A DNA stretch of 45,645 bases from a virus: positions 1 to 45,645 of the IMG/VR virus record IMGVR_UViG_3300025087_000124. The stretch is one strand, 5' to 3'. Within the stretch, counting starts at the first letter, position 1. Every line of letters begins with the position of its first letter. This document shows positions 15,856 to 24,712 of this stretch, piece after piece. Below the pieces are notes generated by a model that searched no databases, was not told the DNA's origin, and was given only the letters and a program-made list of their open reading frames with translations. The position numbers and the translations under genes are program-made.

Positions 15856-17931
15856 TTATGCTCCATTATCTGCAAACGCCAACTCGTACCAGTTGGTGTT
15901 ATCTGCAATTAAAAATAGTTTGTCTGCACCGTTATTCAAAACTCTGTCTGCGGGAAGTTTTATATTCCCCGTTGTTTTAACCGTTATGTCTCTAGCACTG
16001 GAGGTAGACTGGAGAATTAACACCCTTCCCGCCGCTTGTCCGTTAATAGTTACCAAATCGTCTGAAGCAGCCGCGCCCTCGGTGTCAACGGCAATAAAAG
16101 AGGACGTTGCCGTAATTACCCCCGTTGCTATCGTTTCGTTAGTACGAAGAAACGTGAAAAAACCAGCGGCGCTCAGTGCGGAAACGTTTGTTATGGCCCC
16201 ACCAGTTATAGATACACCGTTAGAGTTTTGTATTCCCATTGTTCCCATAGACGACCCATAAATAGTGAGTGTCGCCCCCGTATTTGATACCGACACCCCA
16301 CCAGTTCCTACAAACCTCGCTGGCATATAGTAAAAATTAGACGCACCCTCCGTCACTTCTTGGGTATTTAAAGTCGTGGCATTATATACTTGACCAGACA
16401 GTCCACTTCTAAGTATTCCAGAAGTACCTAATGCGTTTATTAAAAAGGTATTTCCTACCCCTAAACTCGAAGCAAACATATTCCACCTGTTGCCAACCCT
16501 ACCCAAGTTCGGCGTACCAGTACTGTCAATCGGATATATCTCCGCAGCGGCCCCGTAAGGAGTTATACTTCCACTAGAGCTTACATAGTTAAACCCAATG
16601 ATTCTGTTGTTTGTTCCTGATCCAGTACCAATAGTAAGCACGGTAGATCTCTGATAAATATTAATCGGTGTCTGCGAGTCTGGAGCAAACCTTAGCGGTT
16701 GGGTCTCGGACGATGACGTGTTCCCTAAAGAAAGCACCCCATCCATGACATGAAGACTGCCAGCAACAGTATCACCTGTTCTTGACAAAAAGTTTGATTG
16801 CCCCTGTGAAAATATTGTTGTTGTTAACCCGTTTACAGATACCGAGGCTCCACCCAATCCCACGAAGCGAGAAGTTTTGTAGTAAAAGTTACTCACTCCC
16901 TCGCTTAAATCGTTTGTTGTTTTAGTACTAAAATCAGTGGAGAATCTAGAGGCCGAATAGTATAACCCGCTACCCCCTTCTGTTGTCTCGTTTGTGTTTA
17001 CTTTTGTAGAGGCTCCGTACAATGTGTATGTGCCACCAGTTAATAATACAGACACCCCTCCTGTGCCTACAAATCCGAGCGTGTTACTGACCGTCAGTCC
17101 TGTTATATTAATACCATTACCAGCGTATATAGTTGACCCTGCACTACCTGTTGATGAAATGGTGACTCCGTTAATGGCTATATTATTACCTGCTTGTAGC
17201 GAAACACCAGGCATTGTGTTTGTAATTGTAGACCCACTTATGTTTATACCCACTCCCGCATACACAGTAGACCCAGTGGTAGCTCCTCCAGATCCTCGAA
17301 TTATGGCAAGGCTTTGCCTGTCTCTATTTATTTTATAAACTGTCTTCTTAGGATAATCTATTCTTACTACCTGCCCTACGACCTCTCCTCTTATCTCTAT
17401 TTCTTTAGGTATCTCAGTCCTATCGGCTTTCCTTTTTAATTCCCCCTTAATCTCTTTAATCTCTGGGGAAAGATCAGACACCTTTATACTTCCAATCCTT
17501 TTACCTAATTGCTCTATAGCATCATTTATTCTCTTGTTTGTTTCAATTCGGAAATCGTTTAAACTAGGCACAGACTCTTTAGTCTCTTTTATCTTTTTAT
17601 CAAAGTCCACTAGTCTAGCGTTAATCTCGTCAATCAATCCTGATATACTTTCTACAGAAGTGTCTTGGAGTTTGGTAAGTTCTGATATAGAAGCGTCTAA
17701 CCTTCCAAGCCTTTCTAGCGAGTCTTTATAATCGTCAACGCTTACTAATCCGTTTCTATCTATCACTGCGTCTTGAAGTTCTACTTTTAACCCTTCTAAC
17801 CTGTCCTCAAGCTCTTGTTTCTTTTTGGTTATTCTGGCTCGTCTCTTTTTCTCCAATTCTGCCAACTTCAAGGCCTCTCGCTTTTTATTCTGAGTTTCAA
17901 AGTATTTTTTTAGAAAAACCTCTTTTATCAT
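15856..17931 (-). CDS. Large fibre protein with coiled-coil stem and repeats
   Basis: A 691-residue protein. Residues 1 to about 180 are a charged coiled coil (KKRRARITKKKQELEDRLEG, then KRKADRTEIPKEIEI). The rest is beta-rich with repeats of two types: a GGVSV...GATLTIYG-type strand pair, and a TEGxSNFYYxxxRF motif present at least three times (GSGLYYSASRF, GVSNFYYKTSRF, GASNFYYMPARF). The latter is a common phage fibre repeat. It lies just downstream of the portal-MuF gene, far from the tail-tip genes, so it could be a head-attached fibre. Confidence 0.7.
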   Translation of the reverse strand: MIKEVFLKKYFETQNKKREALKLAELEKKRRARITKKKQELEDRLEGLKVELQDAVIDRNGLVSVDDYKDSLERLGRLDASISELTKLQDTSVESISGLIDEINARLVDFDKKIKETKESVPSLNDFRIETNKRINDAIEQLGKRIGSIKVSDLSPEIKEIKGELKRKADRTEIPKEIEIRGEVVGQVVRIDYPKKTVYKINRDRQSLAIIRGSGGATTGSTVYAGVGINISGSTITNTMPGVSLQAGNNIAINGVTISSTGSAGSTIYAGNGINITGLTVSNTLGFVGTGGVSVLLTGGTYTLYGASTKVNTNETTEGGSGLYYSASRFSTDFSTKTTNDLSEGVSNFYYKTSRFVGLGGASVSVNGLTTTIFSQGQSNFLSRTGDTVAGSLHVMDGVLSLGNTSSSETQPLRFAPDSQTPINIYQRSTVLTIGTGSGTNNRIIGFNYVSSSGSITPYGAAAEIYPIDSTGTPNLGRVGNRWNMFASSLGVGNTFLINALGTSGILRSGLSGQVYNATTLNTQEVTEGASNFYYMPARFVGTGGVSVSNTGATLTIYGSSMGTMGIQNSNGVSITGGAITNVSALSAAGFFTFLRTNETIATGVITATSSFIAVDTEGAAASDDLVTINGQAAGRVLILQSTSSARDITVKTTGNIKLPADRVLNNGADKLFLIADNTNWYELAFADNGA

Positions 17932-20309
17932 TATTTAACATCTTTGAACGTATCCACACTTGAATATACAGGCATATCGAAAGGCTTGCCCTCCACTTCT
18001 ATACCCTCTGACTCGTTCTGAAGTATTGGCGTCCAGAAAGACCTGCATCCGTAGTGGTTAGGCGGGGTTAATAGTGCGTAATTAGCGTCAACCGCCTGAA
18101 ACACCTTACCGTCTAAGTCTCTACAGTATTGAGTCGTTCTAGCATCTAAAACCGCTGTATACCTGAAGGCAAAAATCTCTTGTGCGTTCTTTTCAAATGC
18201 AATCTTTCTACCGCTGTTAAACATCTTAGAAACAAGTAGCCCAACCGTAGGTATAAGTATCTTATCCCAGAAAGAATCGTACTCTTGTTCTAGCATTAAC
18301 TTAGCATCATTCTCGGCTATACCACCCTCTAATGCAGAATTAGCCACACTTCTTAGTTTAAGTTTAAGTCTTTCTTCCTGCTCTTCAGCGACTATATCTG
18401 TGCCTTCGGCAATTCTTACTGCCTCGCTCTTTGGTGTAGACGGCACACTCTTACCAATTTCGTTAGCAGCCATTCTCTTTCCGTACTCGTAAATATCACT
18501 TCCAAGCTCTCTCAACTCTTCCTTATAGGTAGTCTCTCCTTCCGCTAGGTCTACTTCTACCTTCTTAACCGCTTGTCTGCCCTCTCGTAATGCCATTGTA
18601 TAAGCATTGATTATTCTTTCCTTTTCAGTCATGAGTTTGTTCTTGAGTATAAACTCCGCCCTAACCCTTGAGTCGTCAAGTTTCATTTTAATATCACTAA
18701 ACTTGATCTTGTTTTCGTCTGGATACAAAGGCCTAACAACAGGGTCTATTAAAACAGGTTCTGTCCCGTCCCCAAGATCTAAGCGTTTGTGCGTCACTTC
18801 GGACAGCTTTTGCGTCTTAGTCTTAGTTTCCTTTTCTTTCTTCATTGCCATGTCCCTTTTAGCCATCATTTCTTTCTCCCCACTTGCCTTCATATTGGCC
18901 TGTGCTTGAACCTGATTTGCCATATCTTCGGCCTCTTTCTTCTTCTCCTCGGCTTCGGCCTCAATCTCTTCTTCACTCACTTCTATACCTAGCTTATCCG
19001 CACCCGTAGTTATGATTCTACTCTTTAGTACGTCTGGTATGTTTCCGCCCTTTGTTAACTCGAGTAGCATGTTATAAATAAGTTCTGCCGTAGCGTCCTC
19101 AATAGGATTTACTTTCAAAGAAGGATACACTTCGCTTCCAAAGTTTATCTTTATAAGGTCTGCGACAATCTCATTCCACGGATCTTCAATCAGAGTCTTT
19201 GCAATAGCCATTAATCCCTGTTTAAAGAAATCAACCTGGCTCTCACCTAACGCCCTGCTTCCCGTGTTACTCACACTTGATCCTAAATCAACAAACTGTG
19301 CAAGTATGCTCTTAGCCATCAACGAGTAGTGTAGGTTTACGGTCTCACGACCCTCTGACATTACCCCTGAGTCCGTAGTCTCTGGAAACTCTACTTTGTA
19401 AGACTCCGAAGGCAACATGATAGACGATTCCATATGAATACGATCAAACGCCTTTAATACATTAGTTCTGTCTGTTTCTTGTGTGTTACCAATGGTATAA
19501 ATCAATCGAGGTTTTATAACTCCAAGCTCGTGTCCTACATGATTCAAGAACAATCCCTTGTGTGCCTTGTCGTAGTGATACCACGCAGCTCTTAATCCGC
19601 TCCTGCCGTATAATGATCCAAACTCCTGACCGAAAGCTACTCTATGCACCTTTTTAATACCACCGTCATTTATTACACTTACATCAACAGCCTTCTTACC
19701 AAAAGACATTCTCTGTTTGTATCCCATGAAGTTCCCGTTATCGTCAACAAGTACCTTCATTTCAAAGTCATCACCACCAGCTCTTGGTGCTAGCTTTCTC
19801 AAGTATATCTTACCGTCTGGATCTAGTCTGTATACAATCTCGAACAATCTATACCCCTCAATAAACGCCCTTAAAGCGTATCGGTTAGTCAATTCCATAC
19901 TCATTTCCATTCCGCCCTTCCATTGTGGGGAAAGTAGGTTCTTCTCAATAAATATCTTCTCTTCAGAATCTTCTTCGGCCTCGTACTCTGGGTCGTCTAC
20001 TATCGCAATGCCTGGAGCAAGTATAGTATTAAACACTGCATTAACAAGCATTTGTACTTGACCGTCATTGTCAAACATTCTCCTGTAATCAGTTATCTTC
20101 AAGTTGTCCTGTCGTATTTCCTCACTTATTAACGAATTAGCCAAGTTAAGTCCCTGACTCTTTATCATTTGTTCTCCTTTAACACCTATTTCTTTGAATT
20201 TGTCTTTAGACCCACCCTGTACAGGGCTGGAGTCCGCAAGTTTAATCTCTTTAGGGGTAAATGTTCTGGCTATGCTTCTAAACAAGGAAGTAACTATGTT
20301 CTCGTCCAT
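17931..20309 (-). CDS. Portal protein fused to MuF-like head morphogenesis domain
   Basis: A 792-residue fusion. Residues 1 to about 450 resemble the Mu gp29/DUF935-type portal: YRRMFDNDGQVQMLVNAVFN, then NRYALRAFIEGYRLFEIVY, GSLYGRSGLRAAWYHYDKA, and SRALGESQVDFFKQG. A lysine/glutamate-rich coiled linker covers about 455-530 (EEEIEAEAEEKKKEAED). The C-terminal end carries the Mu gpF/SPP1 gp7 signature: VLDARTTQYCRDLDGKVF and PPNHYGCRSFWTPI, with the Cys-x2-Leu-Asp-Gly and Pro-Pro-x-His-x2-Cys-Arg pairs. In Mu these are two genes. It follows the large terminase and precedes fibre genes, so it marks the packaging vertex. Confidence 0.8.
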   Translation of the reverse strand: MDENIVTSLFRSIARTFTPKEIKLADSSPVQGGSKDKFKEIGVKGEQMIKSQGLNLANSLISEEIRQDNLKITDYRRMFDNDGQVQMLVNAVFNTILAPGIAIVDDPEYEAEEDSEEKIFIEKNLLSPQWKGGMEMSMELTNRYALRAFIEGYRLFEIVYRLDPDGKIYLRKLAPRAGGDDFEMKVLVDDNGNFMGYKQRMSFGKKAVDVSVINDGGIKKVHRVAFGQEFGSLYGRSGLRAAWYHYDKAHKGLFLNHVGHELGVIKPRLIYTIGNTQETDRTNVLKAFDRIHMESSIMLPSESYKVEFPETTDSGVMSEGRETVNLHYSLMAKSILAQFVDLGSSVSNTGSRALGESQVDFFKQGLMAIAKTLIEDPWNEIVADLIKINFGSEVYPSLKVNPIEDATAELIYNMLLELTKGGNIPDVLKSRIITTGADKLGIEVSEEEIEAEAEEKKKEAEDMANQVQAQANMKASGEKEMMAKRDMAMKKEKETKTKTQKLSEVTHKRLDLGDGTEPVLIDPVVRPLYPDENKIKFSDIKMKLDDSRVRAEFILKNKLMTEKERIINAYTMALREGRQAVKKVEVDLAEGETTYKEELRELGSDIYEYGKRMAANEIGKSVPSTPKSEAVRIAEGTDIVAEEQEERLKLKLRSVANSALEGGIAENDAKLMLEQEYDSFWDKILIPTVGLLVSKMFNSGRKIAFEKNAQEIFAFRYTAVLDARTTQYCRDLDGKVFQAVDANYALLTPPNHYGCRSFWTPILQNESEGIEVEGKPFDMPVYSSVDTFKDVK

Positions 20310-21724
20310 TATAACTCTTTAGGATAAATTGAATTTCCCATTGTACTCACGGAATAACTACCGATTGCACTCTGGAGAGCTATTTTCATTGCACCAACAA
20401 ATGCGTCTACATAATCGTCATGGTCTGCTTTTGGAAACTGTACTAATTCTGCCATAAATTCTTGATACGAAGCATTAAATAATACCGTGCCATTCTCTAC
20501 ATGAGGAGTTATTTCTATAGCCCTTCGTACTTTGTCTTTATCAATCATCACCTCTATAACAGGTATGTATATCTTCTTCTCGCTACTCTTTTCCTTCAGT
20601 ACCTGAGCAAACGCTTTTTGGTACGCCACACTCTCAACCCCGAAGGTTTTGTAGTGGTACTTCAAGTTCATATCAAAGACCCGTTGCAACTGTTCGCTAA
20701 TAGATCCCCTCATTCTAACAGGCTCTATTACATACAATTTACCCGTTACCTTGTGCTTTCCAATAGTAACGATTGACGTGTAATCAGCCGTCTCTTTCTC
20801 ACTAATCGCTAAATCAATATAACCATAACACTCCACCATTGTCAAATCCACACTTTCGTAAAATTCAACAGGCTTAAATATCTGCGTACTAGGATCTAAC
20901 GGGTTATTCATAAACTCCTGATTGAAAGGTATTTCTCCTATTTCCCTTCTTCTAGCTTCTAGCCTTTCCCTTGTCCACCATTCAGGCCATAACGGTTCGC
21001 TGTTATCCTTGTACGCTTTATACATTTTCCAAGTCCAACCCTCTCTAGGTGCTTTAAACTCGTTCTGTAACAGGGAATCGAAGTGTAGTATCGTACCTAC
21101 AAACCTGTACTTAGCCTCTGGTTCTCCTAAGTTTAATATCTTCTTTTCAAATGTAGCCTTCAGTTTGGTACGCATTAAGGTAGACATAACGTCTTCATCA
21201 TTCTCGATATCATCAATTACTATCTTACTAGGTCTATACTCTTTCCATCGCATACCTCTAGTCTTACTTCTCCAACCCTTTGCCTCTACCTTTACACCGT
21301 TGTTAGTGATAATAGCCGATTGTGTCCATTTCTCCTTCAGTTTGTTTCCTACCTGTCTAGCCGTATACAACTCACCATAAAACTCTAGTATTCTTTCATT
21401 ACCTTCTAGCTCTTCTACCATAGCTCCTAAGTGTTCCGTTGCCTGTTCTGGAGTGTCTGAAAATATAACTATGTACGGTTCGTATCCGTTACATATATCG
21501 AATAGATTGTCTGCTATATTGATAATTGTCGATTTTGCGTGTCCTCTCGGAGCAATAATGCCTAACTTTCTTTCTGTTGAGAGTAGGTCAAACCACTCAC
21601 TATGAAGTTGGTTAATTCCATCGGTCTTTATATAGTGACCGAGTATAAATTCAAAGAAAAACTTACGATCCTTGCGTAGCTTCTTCTTTATCTTTATCCA
21701 GTTCAGCGTGGCTTCCTTCGTCAT
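20309..21724 (-). CDS. terL: Terminase large subunit
   Basis: A 471-residue packaging motor. Walker A is at 58-66 (APRGHAKST), Walker B at about 168-172 (IVIDD, in SKIVIDDIEND), and a coupling motif is in RFVGTILHFDSL. The nuclease half starts around 298 (CYGYIDLAISEKETADY, with D304 as a metal ligand) and ends with an acidic DHDDYVDAFVGA. It would cut the concatemer and pump DNA through the portal encoded directly downstream. It overlaps the small-subunit candidate by about 60 bases and touches the portal gene. Confidence 0.9.
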   Translation of the reverse strand: MTKEATLNWIKIKKKLRKDRKFFFEFILGHYIKTDGINQLHSEWFDLLSTERKLGIIAPRGHAKSTIINIADNLFDICNGYEPYIVIFSDTPEQATEHLGAMVEELEGNERILEFYGELYTARQVGNKLKEKWTQSAIITNNGVKVEAKGWRSKTRGMRWKEYRPSKIVIDDIENDEDVMSTLMRTKLKATFEKKILNLGEPEAKYRFVGTILHFDSLLQNEFKAPREGWTWKMYKAYKDNSEPLWPEWWTRERLEARRREIGEIPFNQEFMNNPLDPSTQIFKPVEFYESVDLTMVECYGYIDLAISEKETADYTSIVTIGKHKVTGKLYVIEPVRMRGSISEQLQRVFDMNLKYHYKTFGVESVAYQKAFAQVLKEKSSEKKIYIPVIEVMIDKDKVRRAIEITPHVENGTVLFNASYQEFMAELVQFPKADHDDYVDAFVGAMKIALQSAIGSYSVSTMGNSIYPKEL

Positions 21725-22010
21725 TTATATGAAACTTTTTAACTATTGAGTCTAATTCTTCGTCCTTCATAGCACTAAGCCCACCATTAACTTTTACCTC
21801 ACTGGTAGTCTTTGGCTTCTCTAGTATAAAGTCCCACACCAGTTTAAGCAATGCCGTGAAATCTCTAGTATTTAATGCTGGATTGTCCAGCCTCTCTCTT
21901 ATGTTCGTATAGTCTTTAACTAGGTCTTGCCTATCATATAGCTCTAATAAAGCTTCTTTACTTATCGCTCCTATTACTTTCTCTTTTGTGCTTCCTTGTG
22001 TATCAACCAT
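21663..22010 (-). CDS. Probable terminase small subunit
   Basis: A 115-residue, largely helical, charged protein located immediately before the large terminase, whose start it overlaps by 62 bases. The sequence (ISKEALLELYDRQDLVKDY, then LDNPALNTRDFTALLKLVWDF) contains helices in a pattern seen in small terminases and a charged tail (DKDKEEATQGS). I see no definite HTH. The assignment rests mostly on position. Confidence 0.55.
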   Translation of the reverse strand: MVDTQGSTKEKVIGAISKEALLELYDRQDLVKDYTNIRERLDNPALNTRDFTALLKLVWDFILEKPKTTSEVKVNGGLSAMKDEELDSIVKKFHINDEGSHAELDKDKEEATQGS

Positions 22011-22038
22011 ATTTTGCTAGTTATGGGCTCACTATAAG

Positions 22039-22536
22039 CTAATCGCTAAAGTGTCCCACTACATAAATTTTATTGTCACACTTACTTTCCCATGTGTAGA
22101 TACCGAGGTGTTTGTACTCCTTGCCTACCATGATCTCGTAGTGCGTTGGACTCTTAATCCAACCGTTTACAGCTCCTTCTGGAGTCTTAAACCATCGAGC
22201 TAGTATCTCACCTCGAGTTGAACTCTTTACTCTAGCCTGTGTAAAGGTTTCAACCCAATCGTTATTACTTTCTATATCGTGAGCAAATTTACAAGTTCTT
22301 TCTATTTGTTCTGCTTTTAACTTACTGCTCTCTACCAATGTAGCACTTTCAACTAAGGACTTCAATCCCGCAGTTTCCCTTGTTTCATTAATCTTATTCA
22401 TTACTATCGTGTTGTATACAGGGAACGGTTGATCCTGAACCTCTGGTCTTTGTCCACGATTGACCATTACCATGCCACAGGCAAATAACACAAACAGGAA
22501 AGCATTCAGTCCAATCGCCCACAGAATCTTTTTCAT
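22039..22536 (-). CDS. CAP/SCP-domain secreted or membrane-anchored protein
   Basis: A 165-residue protein if it begins at the ATG at 22534-22536, which overlaps the previous stop (TAATG); an upstream in-frame start is less likely. It opens with a membrane segment (ILWAIGLNAFLFVLFACGM). The body matches the CAP (SCP/PR-1) fold: NKINETRETAGLKSLV, a KFAHD segment, and then GAVNGWIKSPTHYEIMV, the hallmark W-x-x-S-x-x-H-x2-x-M segment, followed by YKHLGIYTW. CAP proteins usually act outside the cell. Such a gene just before the terminase of a phage is unusual; a role in host-surface alteration or superinfection exclusion is possible, and cannot be read from sequence. Confidence 0.7.
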   Translation of the reverse strand: MKKILWAIGLNAFLFVLFACGMVMVNRGQRPEVQDQPFPVYNTIVMNKINETRETAGLKSLVESATLVESSKLKAEQIERTCKFAHDIESNNDWVETFTQARVKSSTRGEILARWFKTPEGAVNGWIKSPTHYEIMVGKEYKHLGIYTWESKCDNKIYVVGHFSD

Positions 22537-23063
22537 TAACTTGGCTTGACTAAAGTATATTCGCATTTGTCTACCACGACTGTTGCAGGACATTCTTCAA
22601 CTGGTGGTTCTTCCTCTTCTTCTTCTTCTGGTACTTCACATACTAATGTGCAAGCCTCCGACCACAACCGTCCAGTACCTGGATGCCCGTCTCTTTGATA
22701 CGCCTGTACCATGTAATTACCTGTAGTCGTACTATCAAACTCTATTGTAAAGCACTCGCCACTCTTCAGTGCAGGTATAACACCACTCTCTACAACTGAT
22801 CCGTTCTTAGCGTTTCCACTAACAGCGTAGTACACATTGTAATTAACCGATCCTTGCATATCTTGACTGTCTGATCCGTTACAGACTTTTACTTTGCTCT
22901 TCTGGCAGGTTTCATCACAACTACCTACAAAACTCAAACTTGATTTGTCCCAGTCTTCAGACTTACCGCCTGACGCTTGAACTACTCCATAAAACAGGAG
23001 TCCTATAAATAAGGTTGAAATTGTTACCAACCCTACCATCACATACTCTAATATCTTTTTCAT
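22536..23063 (-). CDS. Cysteine-containing exported protein with acidic tail
   Basis: A 175-residue protein with an N-terminal membrane segment (YVMVGLVTISTLFIGLLFYG) that reads as a signal anchor. The outer part has several cysteines (SCDETC, VCNGSD, GECFTI, SEACTLVCE, EECPAT, DKCEYT) and an Ig-like beta pattern (NVYYAVSGNAKNGSVV, then NYMVQAYQRDGHPGTG), followed by a run of seven Glu and a Pro-Val-Glu stretch. It is translationally coupled to the CAP-domain gene. I do not know its family; extracytoplasmic location is well supported by sequence. It may act at the cell surface with the CAP protein. Confidence 0.65.
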   Translation of the reverse strand: MKKILEYVMVGLVTISTLFIGLLFYGVVQASGGKSEDWDKSSLSFVGSCDETCQKSKVKVCNGSDSQDMQGSVNYNVYYAVSGNAKNGSVVESGVIPALKSGECFTIEFDSTTTGNYMVQAYQRDGHPGTGRLWSEACTLVCEVPEEEEEEEPPVEECPATVVVDKCEYTLVKPS

Positions 23064-23068
23064 ATTAG

Positions 23069-23476
23069 CTATTCTAATAAACTTATATAATCCTCTAACT
23101 CTTTAATCCTCTGCTCTTTGTCAAAAGCAGTCCAATGCTTCTCTTCATTCATTACACATACTATCTTCTGTAAGTTTTCCCAATTTTTGTCTTCCATCTC
23201 GTAATGCATCCACTCTGGATTCTGGTGTGCTGATTGTCTACCAAATACATGATGTAATGTACACAAAACAACCCCATTAAATACTTCCCACCTTAGTCTC
23301 AAGTTCCTTCTCCCTACTATATGATGGGCGTTCAACTTCTCTGTAGCTCCACATATTAAACACTTATGACACCCCGTATGTAACACCGCACTTGTCCATA
23401 ACTTATCTAACTTCTTGTCTAACGACTTCATGCTTTTTCCCCTCTTTGGCTTGCACAATTGCTGATCCTTTGTCAT
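23069..23476 (-). CDS. HNH endonuclease near the terminase genes
   Basis: A 135-residue HNH nuclease. It has a Cys pair (CHKCLICG), then LNAHHIVGR (the HH of the HNH motif), an asparagine in VFNGVVLCTLHH and a following CxxxH, which together give the ββα-metal fold with a structural zinc. HNH genes beside terL occur in many HK97-type phages, where they assist packaging cleavage. The start at 23474-23476 overlaps the previous stop; an internal ATG at residue 16 is possible. Confidence 0.8.
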   Translation of the reverse strand: MTKDQQLCKPKRGKSMKSLDKKLDKLWTSAVLHTGCHKCLICGATEKLNAHHIVGRRNLRLRWEVFNGVVLCTLHHVFGRQSAHQNPEWMHYEMEDKNWENLQKIVCVMNEEKHWTAFDKEQRIKELEDYISLLE

Positions 23477-23706
23477 CGTATCTGTTTCAATATATTACTT
23501 AAACAATCAAACGCTACTCTCTTTAAACTATCAAGTTCTTGTGTAATAAAGTGGTACTCTGTAAGTAGCTTCTGTTGATCGTTATACTTGTTATCCTCCC
23601 ATATCTCAAGTATCCATCTTTGCTCTCTATTTTTAAGGTACATAATGTAAACCCCTACTCGGTTATAATAACCGTCATCGTACAGTTTCCATTCTGGCAG
23701 TTTCAT
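23473..23706 (-). CDS. Hypothetical protein
   Basis: A 77-residue protein with a beta-like N-terminal half (KLYDDGYYNRVGVYIMYLKN) and helical C-terminal half. No family is recognised. It has an ATGA overlap with the HNH gene and is likely coexpressed with it. Confidence 0.6.
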   Translation of the reverse strand: MKLPEWKLYDDGYYNRVGVYIMYLKNREQRWILEIWEDNKYNDQQKLLTEYHFITQELDSLKRVAFDCLSNILKQIR

Positions 23707-23726
23707 TTTTTAGTTACTAAACTTAG

Positions 23727-23996
23727 TTAATAGCTAAACACCCGCTTAGACCACGCTTCCGCTAACACCTTCTGGAAGTCGACCTCTAAGACCTCGATCT
23801 TTCTCCTCTCTGACATTATCTTAATTATCTTTCTCACCGTAGGTAGGTAATACTTTACAGGATACGGTCTACTCGCTAGCACATCAGGACCTGGCAATCT
23901 ACCGTTCTGCCTATTACTGATTATCCTCTGCTCTGTTAGAGGCAATCCTAACCCCTTTAAAACTCCGATCAATTCTTTTTGTGTTAAATATTTCAT
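23727..23996 (-). CDS. Putative small DNA-binding protein
   Basis: An 89-residue protein whose N-terminal half (KYLTQKELIGVLKGLGLPL, then TEQRIISNRQNGRLPGP) has the pattern of a helix-turn-helix with a following basic wing, reminiscent of excisionase or MerR-like proteins. Its place upstream of the HNH and terminase genes would suit a late-gene regulator or a packaging-site binder. The fold assignment is tentative. Confidence 0.5.
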   Translation of the reverse strand: MKYLTQKELIGVLKGLGLPLTEQRIISNRQNGRLPGPDVLASRPYPVKYYLPTVRKIIKIMSERRKIEVLEVDFQKVLAEAWSKRVFSY

Positions 23997-24394
23997 ATGC
24001 TTGTTCTAAATAAAGACTCCTGCCTTATTAATTTAATTTGCTCTGAATAAGTGGGTCGACTCTCTACAGGTTTTTCCTCCATCTGTTTAAAAGCCTCATC
24101 AACTCCCACAGGCTCATTTATAAACCTACCCTTCGTAGCCTCTTTCAAGGCTCTCTGTTCTTGCACCCACTCAGAACCCCTTAGACTAGGATTGTCTTCT
24201 TGTACCTGCCTTCTAGCCCGTGTAATTGACTCGCTAGGAGTCCCATCCATATACCTTTCTAATCTTAAAGTCTTCTTGTCTGGCTCGACTATTCCATCGT
24301 ATACAATCCAGTAAGCCCAGATAAGCTTCTTATCCGAATCCCTAAGACTTACATTCTTTTCTAATAGATCCTTTACCTGTTCTTTAATTGTCAT
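23993..24394 (-). CDS. Phage hypothetical protein (helical, charged)
   Basis: A 133-residue protein containing VKDLLEKNVSLRDSDKKLIWAYW and ESITRARRQVQEDNPSLRGS. I have the impression of having seen this pattern in other phage hypothetical proteins, but I assign no function. The stop overlaps the next start. It may be regulatory, given its place before the DNA-binding-like gene; that is weak inference. Confidence 0.6.
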   Translation of the reverse strand: MTIKEQVKDLLEKNVSLRDSDKKLIWAYWIVYDGIVEPDKKTLRLERYMDGTPSESITRARRQVQEDNPSLRGSEWVQEQRALKEATKGRFINEPVGVDEAFKQMEEKPVESRPTYSEQIKLIRQESLFRTSI

Positions 24395-24490
24395 ATTCCT
24401 TGTTTAAAAACCTAATCCGCACCCAACGATCGTTTTCAACTTTCCTCAGGCGGGGATCAAGCTTCTAAGTTAATACATACTAACAGATAT
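24395..24490. promoter_or_regulatory. Short intergenic with 10-bp palindrome
   Basis: The 96-base gap contains the perfect palindrome AACGATCGTT (24437-24446 region) upstream of the 133-residue gene. It could be an operator; no confident promoter boxes are visible beside it. Confidence 0.3.
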
Positions 24491-24709
24491 CTACTTCTTT
24501 GTCAACTTAGATTTAATATCTTCGTTTTCCCACTTGACCTTCATTTGCTTCATTTCCTCACTCTCTGGAAAGCCAAACCCCGTAGTGACTACTATTTCAG
24601 TCTTTGATTTTACTATCAACTTATTTACAGCGTCTACTAGTTCGTTAATCTTAGCCTCAACGGTTCTTATGGGGTTTATATATAAGTCTAACTTTTTTAT
24701 TTTCTTCAT
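24491..24709 (-). CDS. Small coiled-coil hypothetical protein
   Basis: A 72-residue protein (MKKIKKLDLYINPIRT) with a heptad-like helix (VEAKINELVDAVNKLIVK) and a charged C-terminus. No family is recognised. It sits between the YopX-like gene and the next operon segment. Confidence 0.5.
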   Translation of the reverse strand: MKKIKKLDLYINPIRTVEAKINELVDAVNKLIVKSKTEIVVTTGFGFPESEEMKQMKVKWENEDIKSKLTKK

Positions 24710-24712
24710 ACC

